Source of the DNA: Rutpela maculata
Lineage: Eukaryota > Arthropoda > Insecta > Coleoptera > Cerambycidae
Direction: 5' to 3'
Assembly: GCA_936432065.2 (NCBI GenBank)
Contig: OW386288.2
Location: 17,162,706-17,226,705, forward strand
Length of the DNA stretch: 64,000 nt
How positions within the stretch are numbered: the stretch's first letter is position 1; each line of letters starts with the position of its first letter. Below are positions 10,880-22,928 of this stretch, piece by piece. The translations under genes were made by a program, and so were the position numbers. The notes below the pieces were generated by a model. That model was given only the letters and a program-made list of their open reading frames with translations. It ran no database searches and was not told where the DNA came from.

Positions 10880-12479
10880 TAGCACGATAGCGGCGAAGCT
10901 ACTAAACGGATTTGGATGAAACTTTGTATGAGGGTTTCTTTAGTGCTCCAGAAGATCTGAAAAGATTTTGGTTGAGATCGGATTACGTTTAGTGCTGTTT
11001 TGGCACAACAAGTTGTTTATTTTATGATTACTTACAATTTGTAATTAAACCATTGAAAAGCAGTAAAAATTCCGATTTCAACGATATATCACACTTGCAC
11101 TTTTTCGATTTGGTTTCCGTGAAAAAAATTAAAAAACAAAATAACATGCTTCTTGTGTAAGATAAATTTTATAGTCTAACCTAACGTTCGATAGACGTGA
11201 CAGAGAACGTGTACCACAAAATAATACAGGGCTGTACCCCTTACTCTTTGCAAATTTGCAGCCGCAAAGGCTTTTTTTAGAGACTATTGACGGAATCGGA
11301 ACTGTACTGATCTGACGAGAGTGAAATTCTACATCTCAACGCGACATTCCGAACGACTAATTATCTACGGTTAATTAGTTATTAACGCGCAAAGACTGTC
11401 TATCTCTTTTTTTGCGGCGGAACGAGATGGAAGATGGATACTCTTCTAACACAAATTCTCGATCGAGAAACGTCAAACGAAAAATTGCAAAAATGTCACT
11501 ATTGATTCGTTCGTGCCGAGCTGAATTTTCGAATTTCGACATGCAATTTACGATGCGGATCAACTACAAGTCTTTCTCTTTCCATCGCTACATAGTACGG
11601 CCGTCGCGGTATCGTATTTTTTAAAATACGAGTAAATTTAAATGTCGCGTTTTCGATCAAAATTTACACTCGGATGCCGCAACTCTGAAACCGGTTTTTC
11701 ATCTGTAACTCGGAAACTGTGAGAGATAGCTCAAAAATAAAAACTCCTTAAGGAAAACTACATAATGTCAGGAACGTTTTGCCGCACTCGAAATATTAAT
11801 GGGACTTTTCGTTTGGGTCCGGCGGGCCTTTCAAGATGACGGTGTCATGCACTTTTTTCATTAAATCGTTCGTAACTTCTAAACGGCGACTCCTACGGCA
11901 AAAAACTTCGACCTAACGAAATTGTAGAGAATTGAATTACCTAAAAGTCTTTTTTTGTATTTTTATGCTGCTCCAAAAATTACCGAGATACGGTCGGCCA
12001 AAGTGGAGACTTGTTTGAAATTCGTCTAAAATCTCGAAGTTTTTCTCTTTAAACCTCCATAACTCTTAAACGGCGGTCCCTAGGCGAAAATACTTCGCCC
12101 TAACGAATATGTAGAGAATTTAATGCTACAAAAAATTATTTTTTATTTTTTGACATGAGACAAAAAATAAGGACATTAGGAACGAAACAAGTGAAAATTT
12201 ACATTTTCCAAGGAAACGTGTTTTTTTTTTTTCTCTTGCGAATATCTAGATAAATATTGATTTTGGCAAAAAAATAGTAGGGATCTATTAGAAAGACAAT
12301 AAAATGATGATGAATTTGCTTTGTCAAAAAATGTCTGTAGGATTAATGGTTTCACTGCTATATACGTTTCAACACAAAATTTCGATTTTCCCATATGCCC
12401 AAATTATATTTGATACTATCTCCGCCAAGTGAAATTTATAGTTTTTTGTCCTCAAAGCAGTGCAATGTACAGGGTGATA

Positions 12480-13080
12480 TTCTAATAATGACAGAGGTGT
12501 TCAGTGATTTCGGTTGATAACTCGGGAACGGTTGAAGATATCGAACTGAAATTTGAAACGTAGGTGTAAATATTGTAGACAGGCGGATTACGAGTGAATT
12601 AATAATACACCTACGTCACATGACGTCACAAAAATGAAAAATTTTTACAACAGACGAACTGGTACAGATATCGACTTAACGGTTGGAGTTATTGAATTGA
12701 AATTTGAAACATAGGTGGAAATATTGTAAATGAACGGAATAAAAGTGAATTAATAATACACCTACATCTACATGACGTCACAAATAAGACAAATTCTTAC
12801 AACAGGCGAACTGGTACAGATATTGACTTAACGATTGGAAACATCCAATTAAAATGTGGAATTGTGGACGGACGGAATACAAGTGAATTAATAATAATAC
12901 ACCTACGTTCACATGACGTCACAAATAAGAAAAATTCTTAGAAACCGGAGAAGATATAGACTTAACTATTGGAAACATCCAATTAAAGTTTGAAACGTAG
13001 GTGGAAATATTGTAGATGGATGGAATACGAGTGAATTAAAAATACACTGATGACGTCATAAAAACATAACAGGCGAACTG
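12480..13080. repeat. Tandem 140-155-bp units, each with TGACGTCA
   Basis: About four diverged direct copies, recognised by GAATTAATAATACACCTACGT, then the octamer TGACGTCA (at 12621, 12773, 12914 and 13051), then AACAGGCGAACTG and GACTTAAC. The octamer is the perfect CREB/ATF-type palindrome and is the best-conserved part of each unit. The array adjoins the satellite that follows. Whether any protein binds is unknown. Confidence 0.8.
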
Positions 13081-13140
13081 ATGATATCAAAAAAATATTT
13101 CTACAAGACGTCACGAATTTTTTTTTTTAATTTCCAAGAA

Positions 13141-14041
13141 ATATCAAATTTTCGGAGAAATGTCACTTTTCAGAAAAATGTCAAATTTTTAAAAAATGTC
13201 AAATTTTCAGGAAAACGTCAAATTTTCGGAGAAATGTCACTTTTCAGAAAAATGTCAAATTTTCGAAAAAATGTTAAATTTTCAGGGAAATGTCACTTTT
13301 CAGAAATATGTCAAATTTTCGGGAAAATGTCAGTTTCCAGAAAAATGTCAAATTTTCGAAAAGACGTCAAATTTTCGAAGAAATGTCACCTTTCAGGAAA
13401 ATGTCAAATGTTTGAAAATTGTCAAATTTTCGGAGTAATGTCACTTCAGAAAAATGTCACTTTTCAAAAAAATGTCAAAAATTCAGGAAAATGTCAAAGT
13501 TTTCGGATAAATGTTACTTTTCAGAAAAATGTCAAATTTTCGAAAAAACGTCAAATTTTCGAAGAAACATCACCTTTCAGAAAAATGTCAAATGTTTGAA
13601 AATTGTCTAATTTTCGATAGTCACTTAAGAAACATGTCAAATTTTCGGAGAAATGTCACTTTTCAGGAAAATGTCAAAAATTCAGGAAAATGTCAAATTT
13701 TCGGAAAAATGTTAAATTTTCAGGGAAATGTCACTTTTCAGAAATATGTCAAATTTTCGGGAAAATGTCAGTTTTCAGAAAAATGTCAAATTTTCGAAAA
13801 AACGTCAAATTTTCGAAGAAATGTCACCTTTTAGAAAAATGTCAAATGTTTGAAAATTGTCAAATTTTCGGAGTAGTCACTTCAGAAAAATGTCGAAAAA
13901 ATGTCAAATTTTCGAAAAAACGTCAAATTTTCGAAGAAATGTCACCTTTCAGAAAAATGTCAAATGTTTGAAAAAATGTCAAATTTTCGGAGAAATGTCA
14001 CTTTTCAGAAAAATGTCAAATTTTCAGAAAAATATCAAATT
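13141..14041. repeat. 18-19-bp satellite array
   Basis: About four dozen tandem variants of GTCAAATTTTCGGAGAAAT alternating with GTCACTTTTCAGAAAAAT. A higher-order order of AAATTTT and ACTTTTC types is visible. Because the unit is nearly stop-free in every plus-strand frame and its length rotates frames, long overlapping frames rich in KMSNF, NVKFS and CHFSEK arise. They are artefacts, not genes. Confidence 0.93.
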
Positions 14042-15240
14042 TTATTAAATGGACTCAAAGGAAAATTCCTACTACGGGTCCATCTGTAGTATAAGTTCTC
14101 TGCTAGTGTGTTAAAGCGTGCAGACTGTATGCTGAGTATTTTTGACGTGTCAAGTGCATCGAGAGATTGCAAGTTTTTTCGACTTTTATAAAGCCCACGG
14201 ATGGTGTGAGAGGCCATCCTGAACCGTTTACAAGCCCTACAAGTGTAAGCAACCTCACCGGAACGCTTTTGGTGAGTTTTTTCCAATAAAACTTTAAAAG
14301 TGACAGTGACATTATATTTTGAAAACTATTTCCGCTAGTTCCGGCATCCCGCCGGAAATTCTTCCGGCAACATAACCTAAAAAGAGTACTACATAACCTA
14401 AAAACAATTTAAGGCATTGTACCAACATAAACATTTTTCAAAAACCAAATTCCCAGAGAAACATTGGAAGCAAAAATTTGACAGCTATCACTTCCCCGAC
14501 CGATTTAGTGAAAAATTGGTCGAGGCCAAAAGATAAAACAAAATATACCAACTCAAACTTAAACGATCCACCATGAACACTACCCTGGCTACATCTGGCA
14601 GGGAAGCTGTCCACCAAGAGTTATATGGTTTTTTCCAGAGATGGCCATCCCTGCCATCCATCCCATTACCAACGAACAGGTTTTTCCTTTAGTTGCTTCC
14701 CGTATCAACAATCAAAATTATTAAGTGCTCTTGCCTACGAACGTTTTTATAGTATTGTGTTTATTTTTATATTAATTTTAGGTCCATGTGGACACATTAA
14801 AATTTTAACCTAGTTTTTAAGCCTGCTTACAGAAGGCAGGAGCTACTTTTCTATTTTTCTCCAAGCCAAACCGGACCTACCCCGTCCAGCCTCACACTCG
14901 CCACGCAAGACTTTTTTTTCTGATTTAATATGAAAAAAATATTTCAACTTAATAAATATAATTAAGTGAGATCGTTCATATTGTTTAGTGCTCTTTTCGG
15001 CTTCAAAGATTCACCGGGTGGGGAGGTTCCAGCCGCTTCCAGTAGCTGCCGATTTTTTTTTTAATATTTTTTATGCTAATTTTATCTTTTTGACAGCTGT
15101 CAAATTATGTATTTCTCAGTTTGATTTTACTACTATAGAGTTTATGTACTATGTGTAGACTAAGAAACTTAATTTTCATATGAATATATCGATGCTTGGT
15201 AGTTTATTATGCCATTAATTAAAGTTGACAGAGTCATTTA
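14042..15240. other. No gene recognised
   Basis: Moderately GC-balanced sequence within the composite element. Short frames on both strands show no recognisable domain, and there are scattered T-runs. Confidence 0.45.
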
Positions 15241-15629
15241 AAAATCTGCCTCGACAGATGTGTAGGGAATTTAATTACCTTTAATTTAAAAAAAAAAATT
15301 ATCCTGATCCGATGGATATTAAGGTCTCTAAAGATTTTTGAACAGTAAATTGCGGAATTTCCCCACTGTGCACCGGCCGAATTGATGCGCATCACGCTAA
15401 CGCGATTGTTACGCTTTAATTATATACAATGTTCAAAACGAGATAAATGAGATGGATGAAATACAAAGACCCTATGTATAAATATAAAAATAAATAAAGA
15501 GTTTTTAAAATGGAAAATGGTTTATAGACACATCTCATCGGGGACGACAATGTGTACAAAACTTCTACATTTATCTATATCAACAAAATTCTGTGAGCTA
15601 GCGATACATGAGATTACCCACAGAATAAA

Positions 15630-15770
15630 AAGGTTATATGACGGTTATGATATTTGTGAATACTTTTTAGACAGGTACATGTACATGAGAAAGATCAAAA
15701 ATACAGAGAAAGATCAAAAATACAGTTCAAAATGGCAGAGATAGAACAGCTCGCCTCGTATCAAATTTTT
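15630..15770. repeat. Fragment related to the 53341-56245 foldback element
   Basis: Shares GGTTATGATATTTGTG, CTTTTTAGACAGGTA and GAACAGCTCGCCT with sequence at 54240-54345 (opposite strand) and 54760-54800. It is a degraded piece of the same repeat family, with an internal 17-18-base duplication (AGAAAGATCAAAAATACAG). Confidence 0.6.
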
Positions 15771-15888
15771 ACCACTTAAGCAGGCAGTAATTTACTCAAA
15801 AGCTGTTATAATGTGGGTATTTCGAGTGAGTTTTTTTCAAAAAATACAGATAAGCCATATAAAATTAAAGAAATATTTATAGTTGGTG

Positions 15889-16454
15889 CAGTGGCGTAAC
15901 AGAAATTGAGTGCCCCCCCCCGCAAACGTTTTCAGGGGCCCCCTCTCTAAATAGAACGAGTGGAAAGCAAAGCTGGCCGCAGAGTTTTGAATGGGGTTCG
16001 GCCATTCGTCAATGTGCCCCCTCCCGAGGGCCGCCGAGAGCTTCATCGGGCCCTTTTCCTTCCATAATTAATGAGCGGGGGGGGGAGAAAAGAGAAAAAA
16101 TAATTTTTGTCAAGATCTCTGGCGGGCCTCTCGGAAGCCAATGGGCCCCCGCGCTTAATAATTGATAATAGGGGGGAGAAATTCAAATAAAAATGTGTTC
16201 GTCAATATCTCTAACGAGCCCCCGCTACGGGCCCCTCAAAAGCCAACGGGCCCCCGCGCTTAATAATTGATGAGCGGGGGGGAGAAATTCGAACAAAAAT
16301 TTGTTCGTCAATATCTCTGACGGGCGGACCCCTCAAAAGCCAACGGCCCCCTGCTCTTAATAATTGATGAGCGGGGGGGGGGGAGAAACTTGAAAAAAAA
16401 TATTTGTCAAGATATCTGCTTGTCCGCGGTGCGGGGGTGTCAGTTACGCCACTG
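15889..16454. mobile_element. hAT-type MITE with 8-bp TSD
   Basis: The ends CAGTGGCGTAAC and GTTACGCCACTG are perfect 12-bp inverted repeats, flanked by the identical octamers AGTTGGTG at 15881-15888 and 16455-16462. The 566-bp interior holds three imperfect direct repeats of about 110-120 bases (AATTGATGAGCGGGGGG, TCAATATCTCTGACGGG). No coding frame. Classification as hAT rests on the 8-bp duplication and CAGTGGCG-type ends. Confidence 0.88.
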
Positions 16455-16462
16455 AGTTGGTG

Positions 16463-18240
16463 CCAGAAATTTAGTGCGAATTGCGAATAAAAAAAACTAT
16501 AAAAATATCAAAGTCGGTGGATATTAGAGGCTGAGTAAGTACTACAGAGCCGTATTTAAAATTTTTGCGTTAAAATGAACAAAATAATATAGTCGAATAA
16601 AACTAGGCATTAAAAATACGACTTCACGATTGTTTGGGGGGGGGGGATTTTTTTTTCTGGAAATGCAAACTATATGTTATTATGAAGCTGCAGTAAAATT
16701 TTGTCTAATCTTGGAGGTGAGCGTTTCTTGTAAATTAAGTTTTAATTTTGAAAAACGTGTTTTTGTCTCGTTTCTTTTTAATATCTCTGACTCTGTTCAT
16801 CGGATGAGCTCAAAGAAAGAATCAAAATGTTTGAAAATAAATTATGAATAAAACTACATAGGTCCAAATCCTTTCTGCCTTTCTCTTTTTTTGCAAAAAA
16901 ATAAAAACTAAGACAATTTCTAATTTTACATATACCAAAATTACTAAAAAAATAATGCATCTTTTTTAATGAAATTTTGTGGAATGTAAGTGTAAACTAT
17001 TGTGAAAAATTTCAAATAAAAATATTTATTATGAAGAAAAAGATTTCAGAATATTTTTTGAAACTTTAAAGAAAACTGCTATATGTTCGCTCTAAGACGT
17101 TTCTTTCTTAAATTGTACTTTACAACGGTGATAAAAATTAATTTTTTAAATCATTTTAGAAATTAAAAAAAAAACTTTACCCTTTGTGACATGGCCGTGA
17201 AACATTCGCGTATTCGATTAAGTATGGCGGAGAAAGCAAAACACGCAATTTTTAAATCGGATCTTTGCGAATACATGAGTGGGAAAGCCGTACGATATCG
17301 ATATCGAAAGAACAAGAATGGCGTTTTAACCTCATCGTAAACTACATACTGCAAATTGAAAGATACGATATCTCAGCTTCTAATTAATATATAAGATCGT
17401 TATTTTTTTTAGGTGTTCGATTCTTGAAGCACTTTTAACAGATGATAAAAGTATTTGGTTGGATACATCTTTTCGTAAAAAAAATGCATTACAAAAAAAC
17501 GCAATTTACAAAAACGCACGAAATGTAACTTAAAAATGAGACAAAAAATAGATTTTTGTTATCATTGTAAGGCACATTTAAAAAGCTACATTTTAAGAAA
17601 AAAATTCTTAGTGTAATAGACTACAAGCCCATCGTAATTTTTAAGGGGTCAAGTAACTCAGCATGAATTATATTCAGTACGATGCTGGTATATGAAACCA
17701 TAACTTTAGGCACTATGCCGTCACTTTTGGGCGGTATAGGTGAGTACACAGGTAAATTGAATTTTCCGTCCAAAGTGCGCTCTTCAGACAAAATATTCTT
17801 GTACGGCATTCCTCATGTTTGATAGTTCATAAAAAAATACTCGCTTAGAATCAAGTACCGTACAAAAATAATGGGACCGGAAGCCAGAAGAATTTTTGAT
17901 TTTCCGAAAATTTTCCCAGGCAAGTAAGTGATATAATACTGTACGGCGTTTGTACAATGAGATTTGTATGCTTTCATAGATTCATTATTCAGCAACGCCG
18001 TACATATTTGGTGGTTCCAGGGTGAGAAATCGTGAGAAAACGAAAAGGTGAGAAAACGAAAAGGTGAGAAAACGAAAAAAACCCGTTCGAACAAATGACA
18101 ACCTCATGGTCTGACCGCCGCGCGTCGCGTCGTCGAGGAAGGTAGAGTAGGTTAAATACAGTACATTAATAATGATGTACTTAGATCTTTCACGTCTTCA
18201 ATTGTCATTTCGTAGAGCTCAAGTTATATGATTCAAAAAG
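16463..18240. other. No gene recognised
   Basis: AT-rich sequence. A 15-16-base minisatellite (GTGAGAAAACGAAAAG, three copies) lies at about 18020-18075. Minus-strand frames at 17621-18094 look faintly coding (two adjoining frames with the phrases YYITYLPGKIFGKSK and PVYSPIPPKSD) but match no family I can name. They may be a decayed transposon gene. Confidence 0.4.
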
Positions 18241-18244
18241 TTTA

Positions 18245-20445
18245 GATTTATAGGATGTTATCCGCCTAGAGGGAATTTGGAAAGACAAAAAGAGGACAAA
18301 AAGAACAAAAAGGATAAGGAACAAAATTGTACAAAAAAGAGTGGAAAGGTAAAGGTGTAAAGTTGGTAAAAGAAAAGGGTAGAAATAGGTTATGGTAGAG
18401 GGAAGGTATGGCTAGGGAGGTTGCCAGAAGATAGGCAATGCCTGGTATGGTAGGGTGTGTCTTATATCAAAAAGTATTGCGTTATGCTGTCTGATTCGGG
18501 TAATGTTGCGGGTTAGCGGACTACCATCCAGTTCGAATTCATAGAATTTTTGCGATATTTCTTGGACGTAGTCCGCTAGTGGGGTTATGTCATGGCAACG
18601 TGCATAGAGGGAGGTGTACCTATCAGCAGGGGCGGCCCTAGGGCGGTGCGAGCGGTGCGGCCGCACCGAGCGCCTTCTTGGGGGGCGCCGAAAATGCAAT
18701 GATAGTTCGTCTGCGTAAAAAATAAAACCCAGGCACCTTAATATCACTTAACCTTACAACTTCCATTTTAGTGAAAAGATCTATATTCATTTGTTTCAGT
18801 TTTTAATTAATTTACGATGTAAATTTGACGTATGCCTGTTTTTTTTTGGATTTCTCCTCTTTCTTCAAAAATTTATTCGAACTAAAAAAAATTGTTTTTT
18901 CGGATTTCTCCCCTCGCTCTTCAAAAATTCTTTCGGATTTTGCCCCCACTCTTCAAACAATTTTTTTGGATAAAGAAAGTTTCTCGGATTTCTCCCCCAC
19001 CCCCGCTGTTTTCGGACTAAATTGTTTTTTATGTAAAAATGTATGTTATCTTCGGTCTTTATGTACAGCCTAATCACGAATAAGCGATTGCATTTTGAAG
19101 GGGGGGGGCGCCACAATGAGATCTCGCACCACCTGAAAAATTTGCAAGGGCCGCCCCTGCCTATCAGAGTCTGAAATGAGGCGCATAAATTTATGTTCTA
19201 ATACTCTCAACTTCCGCATTGTCGTGGCTGGGATGCTGCACCACACCGGCGCCGCGTATGTAATGGCCGGCCTGATTACCATCGTGTACAACAACTTTTT
19301 ATTAGTCCTGTTGAGCCCGCTACCACGTGCCAGGAGCGGATACAGACTCCTGGACACGGAGTAGACCTTGCGTATCGTCTCGTTAATGTGTGTATTAAAC
19401 GTCAGTCTTTTGTGTAGGTTCACCCCCAAATACTTCACGCACCGCTTAATTGGAATTTCTCTACCCCCGATCGAAAGTGGTGTTAAAATCCGATTTTCGG
19501 TGAAGCGACGCGTGAAGAGAATCGATTCCACTTCTCGGCGTTGATCCGAATCTTCCATTTGTCGTAATATGCCGTGGCACGGGCCATATGCGCTTTCAGC
19601 ATATTAGGCGCCTGCGCGTTATGGGAATGCACGTACATGGCTGAGTCGTCGGCGTACTTGGCAAGGTTCGAATTCAGGAGCTCCGGGAAGTCGGAGACGT
19701 ACAAGTTGTACAACTTTGAAGACAGGCACGACCCCTGGGGGACGCCTGTGCGAATCTCCCGCCGAGTTGATAGTTTATTATTCACTGACCTGTAATGATC
19801 TACCAGACAGGAAGGAGTGAATAAGTTTCGTGATGTGAGTTAGGAAATCCAATGAGTTTAGTTTGTAGAGTAATCCCGGGATCCGTACGGTATCGAAGGC
19901 TTTCTCAATATCGAGGAGCACCATGACGGTGCTCTTCCCGAGGTTGCATTGCACCTTGACGTCATTCACGATCCTGACGACCTGCTGTACAATGCTCCTA
20001 TCCCGCCTGAAACCGAACTGGCACTCGTCATCGATATGAAGTTCATCCTGAGCAGCGTCTAGTCTAATCAGGATGACCTTCTCCACCAACTTGGAGATCG
20101 CCGACAGCAACGAGATCGGTCGATAACTGCCGACGAGCTTCGCGTTCTTGTTCGGCTTCAGGATTGGCACGAGCACGGCGCATTTCCACTGGCTGGGCCA
20201 GTGTTGCAGTCGCAGGATCGCGTTGACAATGTACGTCAATTGTACAATGCTTTTTCCCAGGAGATATTTGAGTAGCCTATACTTGATGCCGTCTGAACCC
20301 GGGGCCTTGTTGTTTGATAGAGTCCGTACAATTCCCGCAACTTCCGAGGGCTTGGCCATGACTTTTAGAAATTCGCGTCTCGTCAATTGGATGTCATGGC
20401 CAATCAGTTTGTGGCCAATCAGTCTTCAAAAACAATGGGGTTCTT
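18245..20445 (-). pseudogene. Jockey-type non-LTR reverse transcriptase, broken
   Basis: The minus strand reads a reverse transcriptase: NNKAPGSDGIKYRLLKYL, YRPISLLSAISKLVEKVI, the block LLDIEKAFDTV, then GVPQGSCLSSKLYNLYVSD and the catalytic YADD. The thumb (VKYLGVNLHKRL) and C-terminal tail (QEISQKFYEFELDG) follow. The 5' end, including the endonuclease, is missing. Frameshifts near 19780 and 19540 and a 533-bp hAT insertion (18627-19159) disrupt it, so it is dead. Jockey-like affiliation is from RT motif style. Confidence 0.88.
18627..19159. mobile_element. hAT-type MITE inserted in the RT pseudogene
   Basis: The ends CAGGGGCGGCCCT and AGGGCCGCCCCTG are perfect 13-bp inverted repeats, flanked by the identical octamers CCTATCAG at 18619-18626 and 19160-19167. 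Removing the element and one octamer makes the retrotransposon C-terminus contiguous (...LISDSDR then YTSLYARCHD). The insertion therefore postdates the LINE copy. Confidence 0.92.
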
Positions 20446-20901
20446 CCTCTAGCTAACACTAACTTACTTTCCAAACTTCAGTACAATCGGACTTTTCTTT
20501 CTTAAGTTATCGTGCTTACAAAAAACGTGACGGACGGACAGACGGACATTTTGAAAGTTGTTCAGAATTCGTTCACTAATACAATGATATGAAATTTTTT
20601 CCTCTACGAGCGATATTTACGATTTTAGAAATGTGCTGATCAAATGCAATATACTCTTCGTTTTTTGCGAAAAGTATAAAAACAGATCAGAATAAAACAG
20701 CGAATAAGAATAATGATAATGCCTTTATTGCCCAACAGAACAATTCTTTTGAATTTATCACGAAACCACAAAAGTTGCTCATAATAATAGAGATTATACC
20801 TAACCCAGCAGCGACTTTGATTTGAAATTGACAGTGTGATAGTGTGGTGGACAGGCTTATTCGAGAAATCTAGAACTTACCAATAAATTATTATCGTTGA
20901 T
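20446..20901. other. No gene recognised
   Basis: Non-coding. Holds a phrase common in interspersed repeats (ACGGACGGACAGACGGAC) at about 20530 and AT-rich flanks. Confidence 0.4.
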
Positions 20902-20984
20902 TTACATAAATTGTTCGAAATGACCTCCATCTGCATCAATACACATTTCAGCACGAAACATTCGCACTCCGTTCAACATTAAAC
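20902..20984 (-). pseudogene. Tc1/mariner-like transposase C-terminal scrap
   Basis: The minus strand reads VRMFRAEMCIDADGGHFEQF and stops shortly after. This closely resembles the C-terminal end of the transposase remnants at 28060-28500 (AMRIQKCIDVNGQHFEQL) and 50152-51262 (RRIEMCVDVGGSYIEYL). Only about 27 codons survive. Confidence 0.6.
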
Positions 20985-22440
20985 ACACTAAACTATCAAC
21001 TAACGTTGTCAATAAAGAAAGAAAAAAAAGAAAAACTTGGTCGAAAATCCAAAAAGCAACACAAAAATAACGAACAATTACTTAAGTTGTGTCTGTAAGT
21101 AACCAAGGACTTAACGATTTGAGCGGTAGTCAATAAAATAAATCTTAACTGAAATACAGTTTCCCGAAATTAAAAAAGAACAAAACCAACATACAAAAAC
21201 AACGAACGGGTAGGCCGTGTTTACGTACTTAAAACTCCTTATCGCATACCGTCCCATATATGGCACAATTAGTTATGTATTGTGTATTTAGTGCCATCTA
21301 TTAAAATATCATTAGAATATCCTGCCTATATTAATAAACAAGCTATTGGTGACATCTGTAAGGATTACTATCAACTAAATATATTATACCTATGACCTAA
21401 TACGATCACATTTGTTCAATGGCTGCCTCAGTAGCAGCTGATCTTTCCTAACCATCAATTTGCAAATTTATTTGGAAGTGTTTTTGGTGAATATTTTTCA
21501 ACAAATTAAATATTGTGGGGAAGTTTGACTATAATCAAGTGGTGTACAAGTAAAATAAAGCAGGTATGTTTTTTAGATATCATTATTTGTAGGAAATTAG
21601 GTATGTGCCAGTTATGGCACAGCATGTAGTAAAGGAATCGGGTAAAAATACTGAATTTTCTTTTCAGTTGAATTATCCCTTAAGAAATAACGGATATAAG
21701 AAAATGTTATGGGTACGTAGTAGATATACCGAATAGAAATGTTAGTAAAATAGGTTATTTGTCCTACGATGATCATCTGACAGTTCAATATAGTGTTATT
21801 GAGGAAACTGATTATGTTGAGACAGAGGACGAAGAAAACGACCGGATAATGAGGATGATATTCCTCTAATTTATTTTGTAAAGGCACCTACACAAGCCGG
21901 AACCTCCGATTTGGACATAATCAGATCTCTTAGTGCATAAGAAAGATATAAAATTACTTGGAAATGAAAAACTGCCTCAAGAAATTGAGGACCAGTTTTT
22001 CAAATTTTTTTCCACCGATAAAATACTCAGTAAATTAAATATGGTGAGTAGTGAAAGCAATTTCCTGGAAAATTTTTTGTGTGCTGTAGAAAGTGCCAAA
22101 TTTATTATATTACGTGTCACATAGAATGAACATTATATTAATGTCTTTATTGCATGGTATGCCATATATGGCACAAACAATTTTTTTCAAATATATGTGT
22201 GAAATTTCAAAATTGATTTTTTTAAATATTTTTCCCGTAAACAGTATGTCTAAATATACTGAATTTAAAATTTTCATCAAAATTGCAAAAATCATGCGGT
22301 AAGGGCATAAATTAATATATTGCTTGAGAATATCACAAGGGAGAGTATAGTTGTCTAGTTAGATCTACTAAGCACTCAAGAAATGTCGGCATTCTTGATC
22401 TTTACCCCACCGCCAAAGACGCCGACATTTTATACCTATT
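20985..22440. other. No intact gene; possible decayed transposon
   Basis: AT-rich. The phrase CCATATATGGCACAA occurs at about 21253 and again at about 22163, and ATGGCACA also at 21614, hinting at an element of about 0.9 kb. The part between about 21700 and 22060 has an acidic, coding-like character (TDYVETEDEEND, then DIKLLGNEKLPQEIEDQFFK) but is frameshifted and not identifiable. Confidence 0.35.
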
Positions 22441-22468
22441 TGCACAAATGCGCGACCAGATGCGACGA

Positions 22469-22493
22469 TATAAAGGCTATCCCAATATTCAGC
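22469..22493 (+). promoter_or_regulatory. Candidate core promoter for CYP9 gene A
   Basis: TATAAA (22469) is followed by TCAGCA (22489), an initiator-like match, about 440 bases upstream of the first coding ATG. An acceptor-like tract (ctctttaaatctctag) ends at 22923, just before the coding exon, so a 5'UTR intron is likely. The TATA-to-initiator spacing is shorter than usual. A second TATATAA with TCAGT lies at 22778-22797. Confidence 0.25.
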
Positions 22494-22928
22494 AGTTCTC
22501 AAACAATATTTTCTTAAATTTTCAAAGTTTTTGTTTATTTTTCTTTCTCCAAAACTATGTGCTTTAGTTATGTTATATAAGTTTTTTTTGTTTGTCTAGT
22601 CGTTCCCCACCACCAGTTTTTTAATGACATGAAACTAATTGCACCCTGTATAATGAGCTTTTATTACTCTATGTCTTTACCAAATAGAGTATAGACATTT
22701 ATGTGCGTAAATATTGTCGTCAATTTATCATCGAAATTATCTAATTTCGTAGCAGGTGATATTAAGTCCTTACAGTGTATATAATTCGTCCATCAGTCTC
22801 TGTATCCTGTGTTTGTTTCAATTTATCACACGCTATTGGTTCTAGTTTAAAGGTCATGAATATTATTATATCAATTTGACTTGTTAACATTGCCTATCTC
22901 TTATTTTCTCTTTAAATCTCTAGTAAAC

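Larger units (their letters stand above)
10550..15370. mobile_element. Large inverted-repeat-bounded composite element
   Basis: Arms 10550-10672 and 15241-15370 are reverse complements of about 125 bases (shared: CTACACATCTGTCGAGGCA, TACTGTTCAAAAATCT). Between them lie a hairpin, a TG microsatellite, a run of 140-155-base tandem units and an 18-19-base satellite, with no transposase found. I infer a non-autonomous foldback-type or otherwise composite element of about 4.8 kb. The arms could alternatively be two independent opposed copies of one repeat. Confidence 0.5.

Noticed and set aside
10707..10919. Cys-Val-rich frame
   Set aside because: Translation of the TG microsatellite.
12460..14041. 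CRISPR-like array
   Set aside because: Repeats are contiguous and diverged without unique spacers, and the context is a eukaryotic intergenic transposon.
13081..14089. Overlapping frames up to 172 codons with KMSNF/NVKFS repeats
   Set aside because: They are translations of an 18-19-base satellite in rotating frames, with no start context, no non-repeat domain and equal openness in several frames.
17813..18094. Possible minus-strand gene
   Set aside because: Two adjoining frames look weakly coding, but no motif, splice site or start could be defended.
22881..22928. Upstream in-frame ATG for CYP9 gene A
   Set aside because: It lies within an acceptor-like pyrimidine tract ending ctctag at 22923. 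The ATG at 22929 gives a standard P450 anchor.
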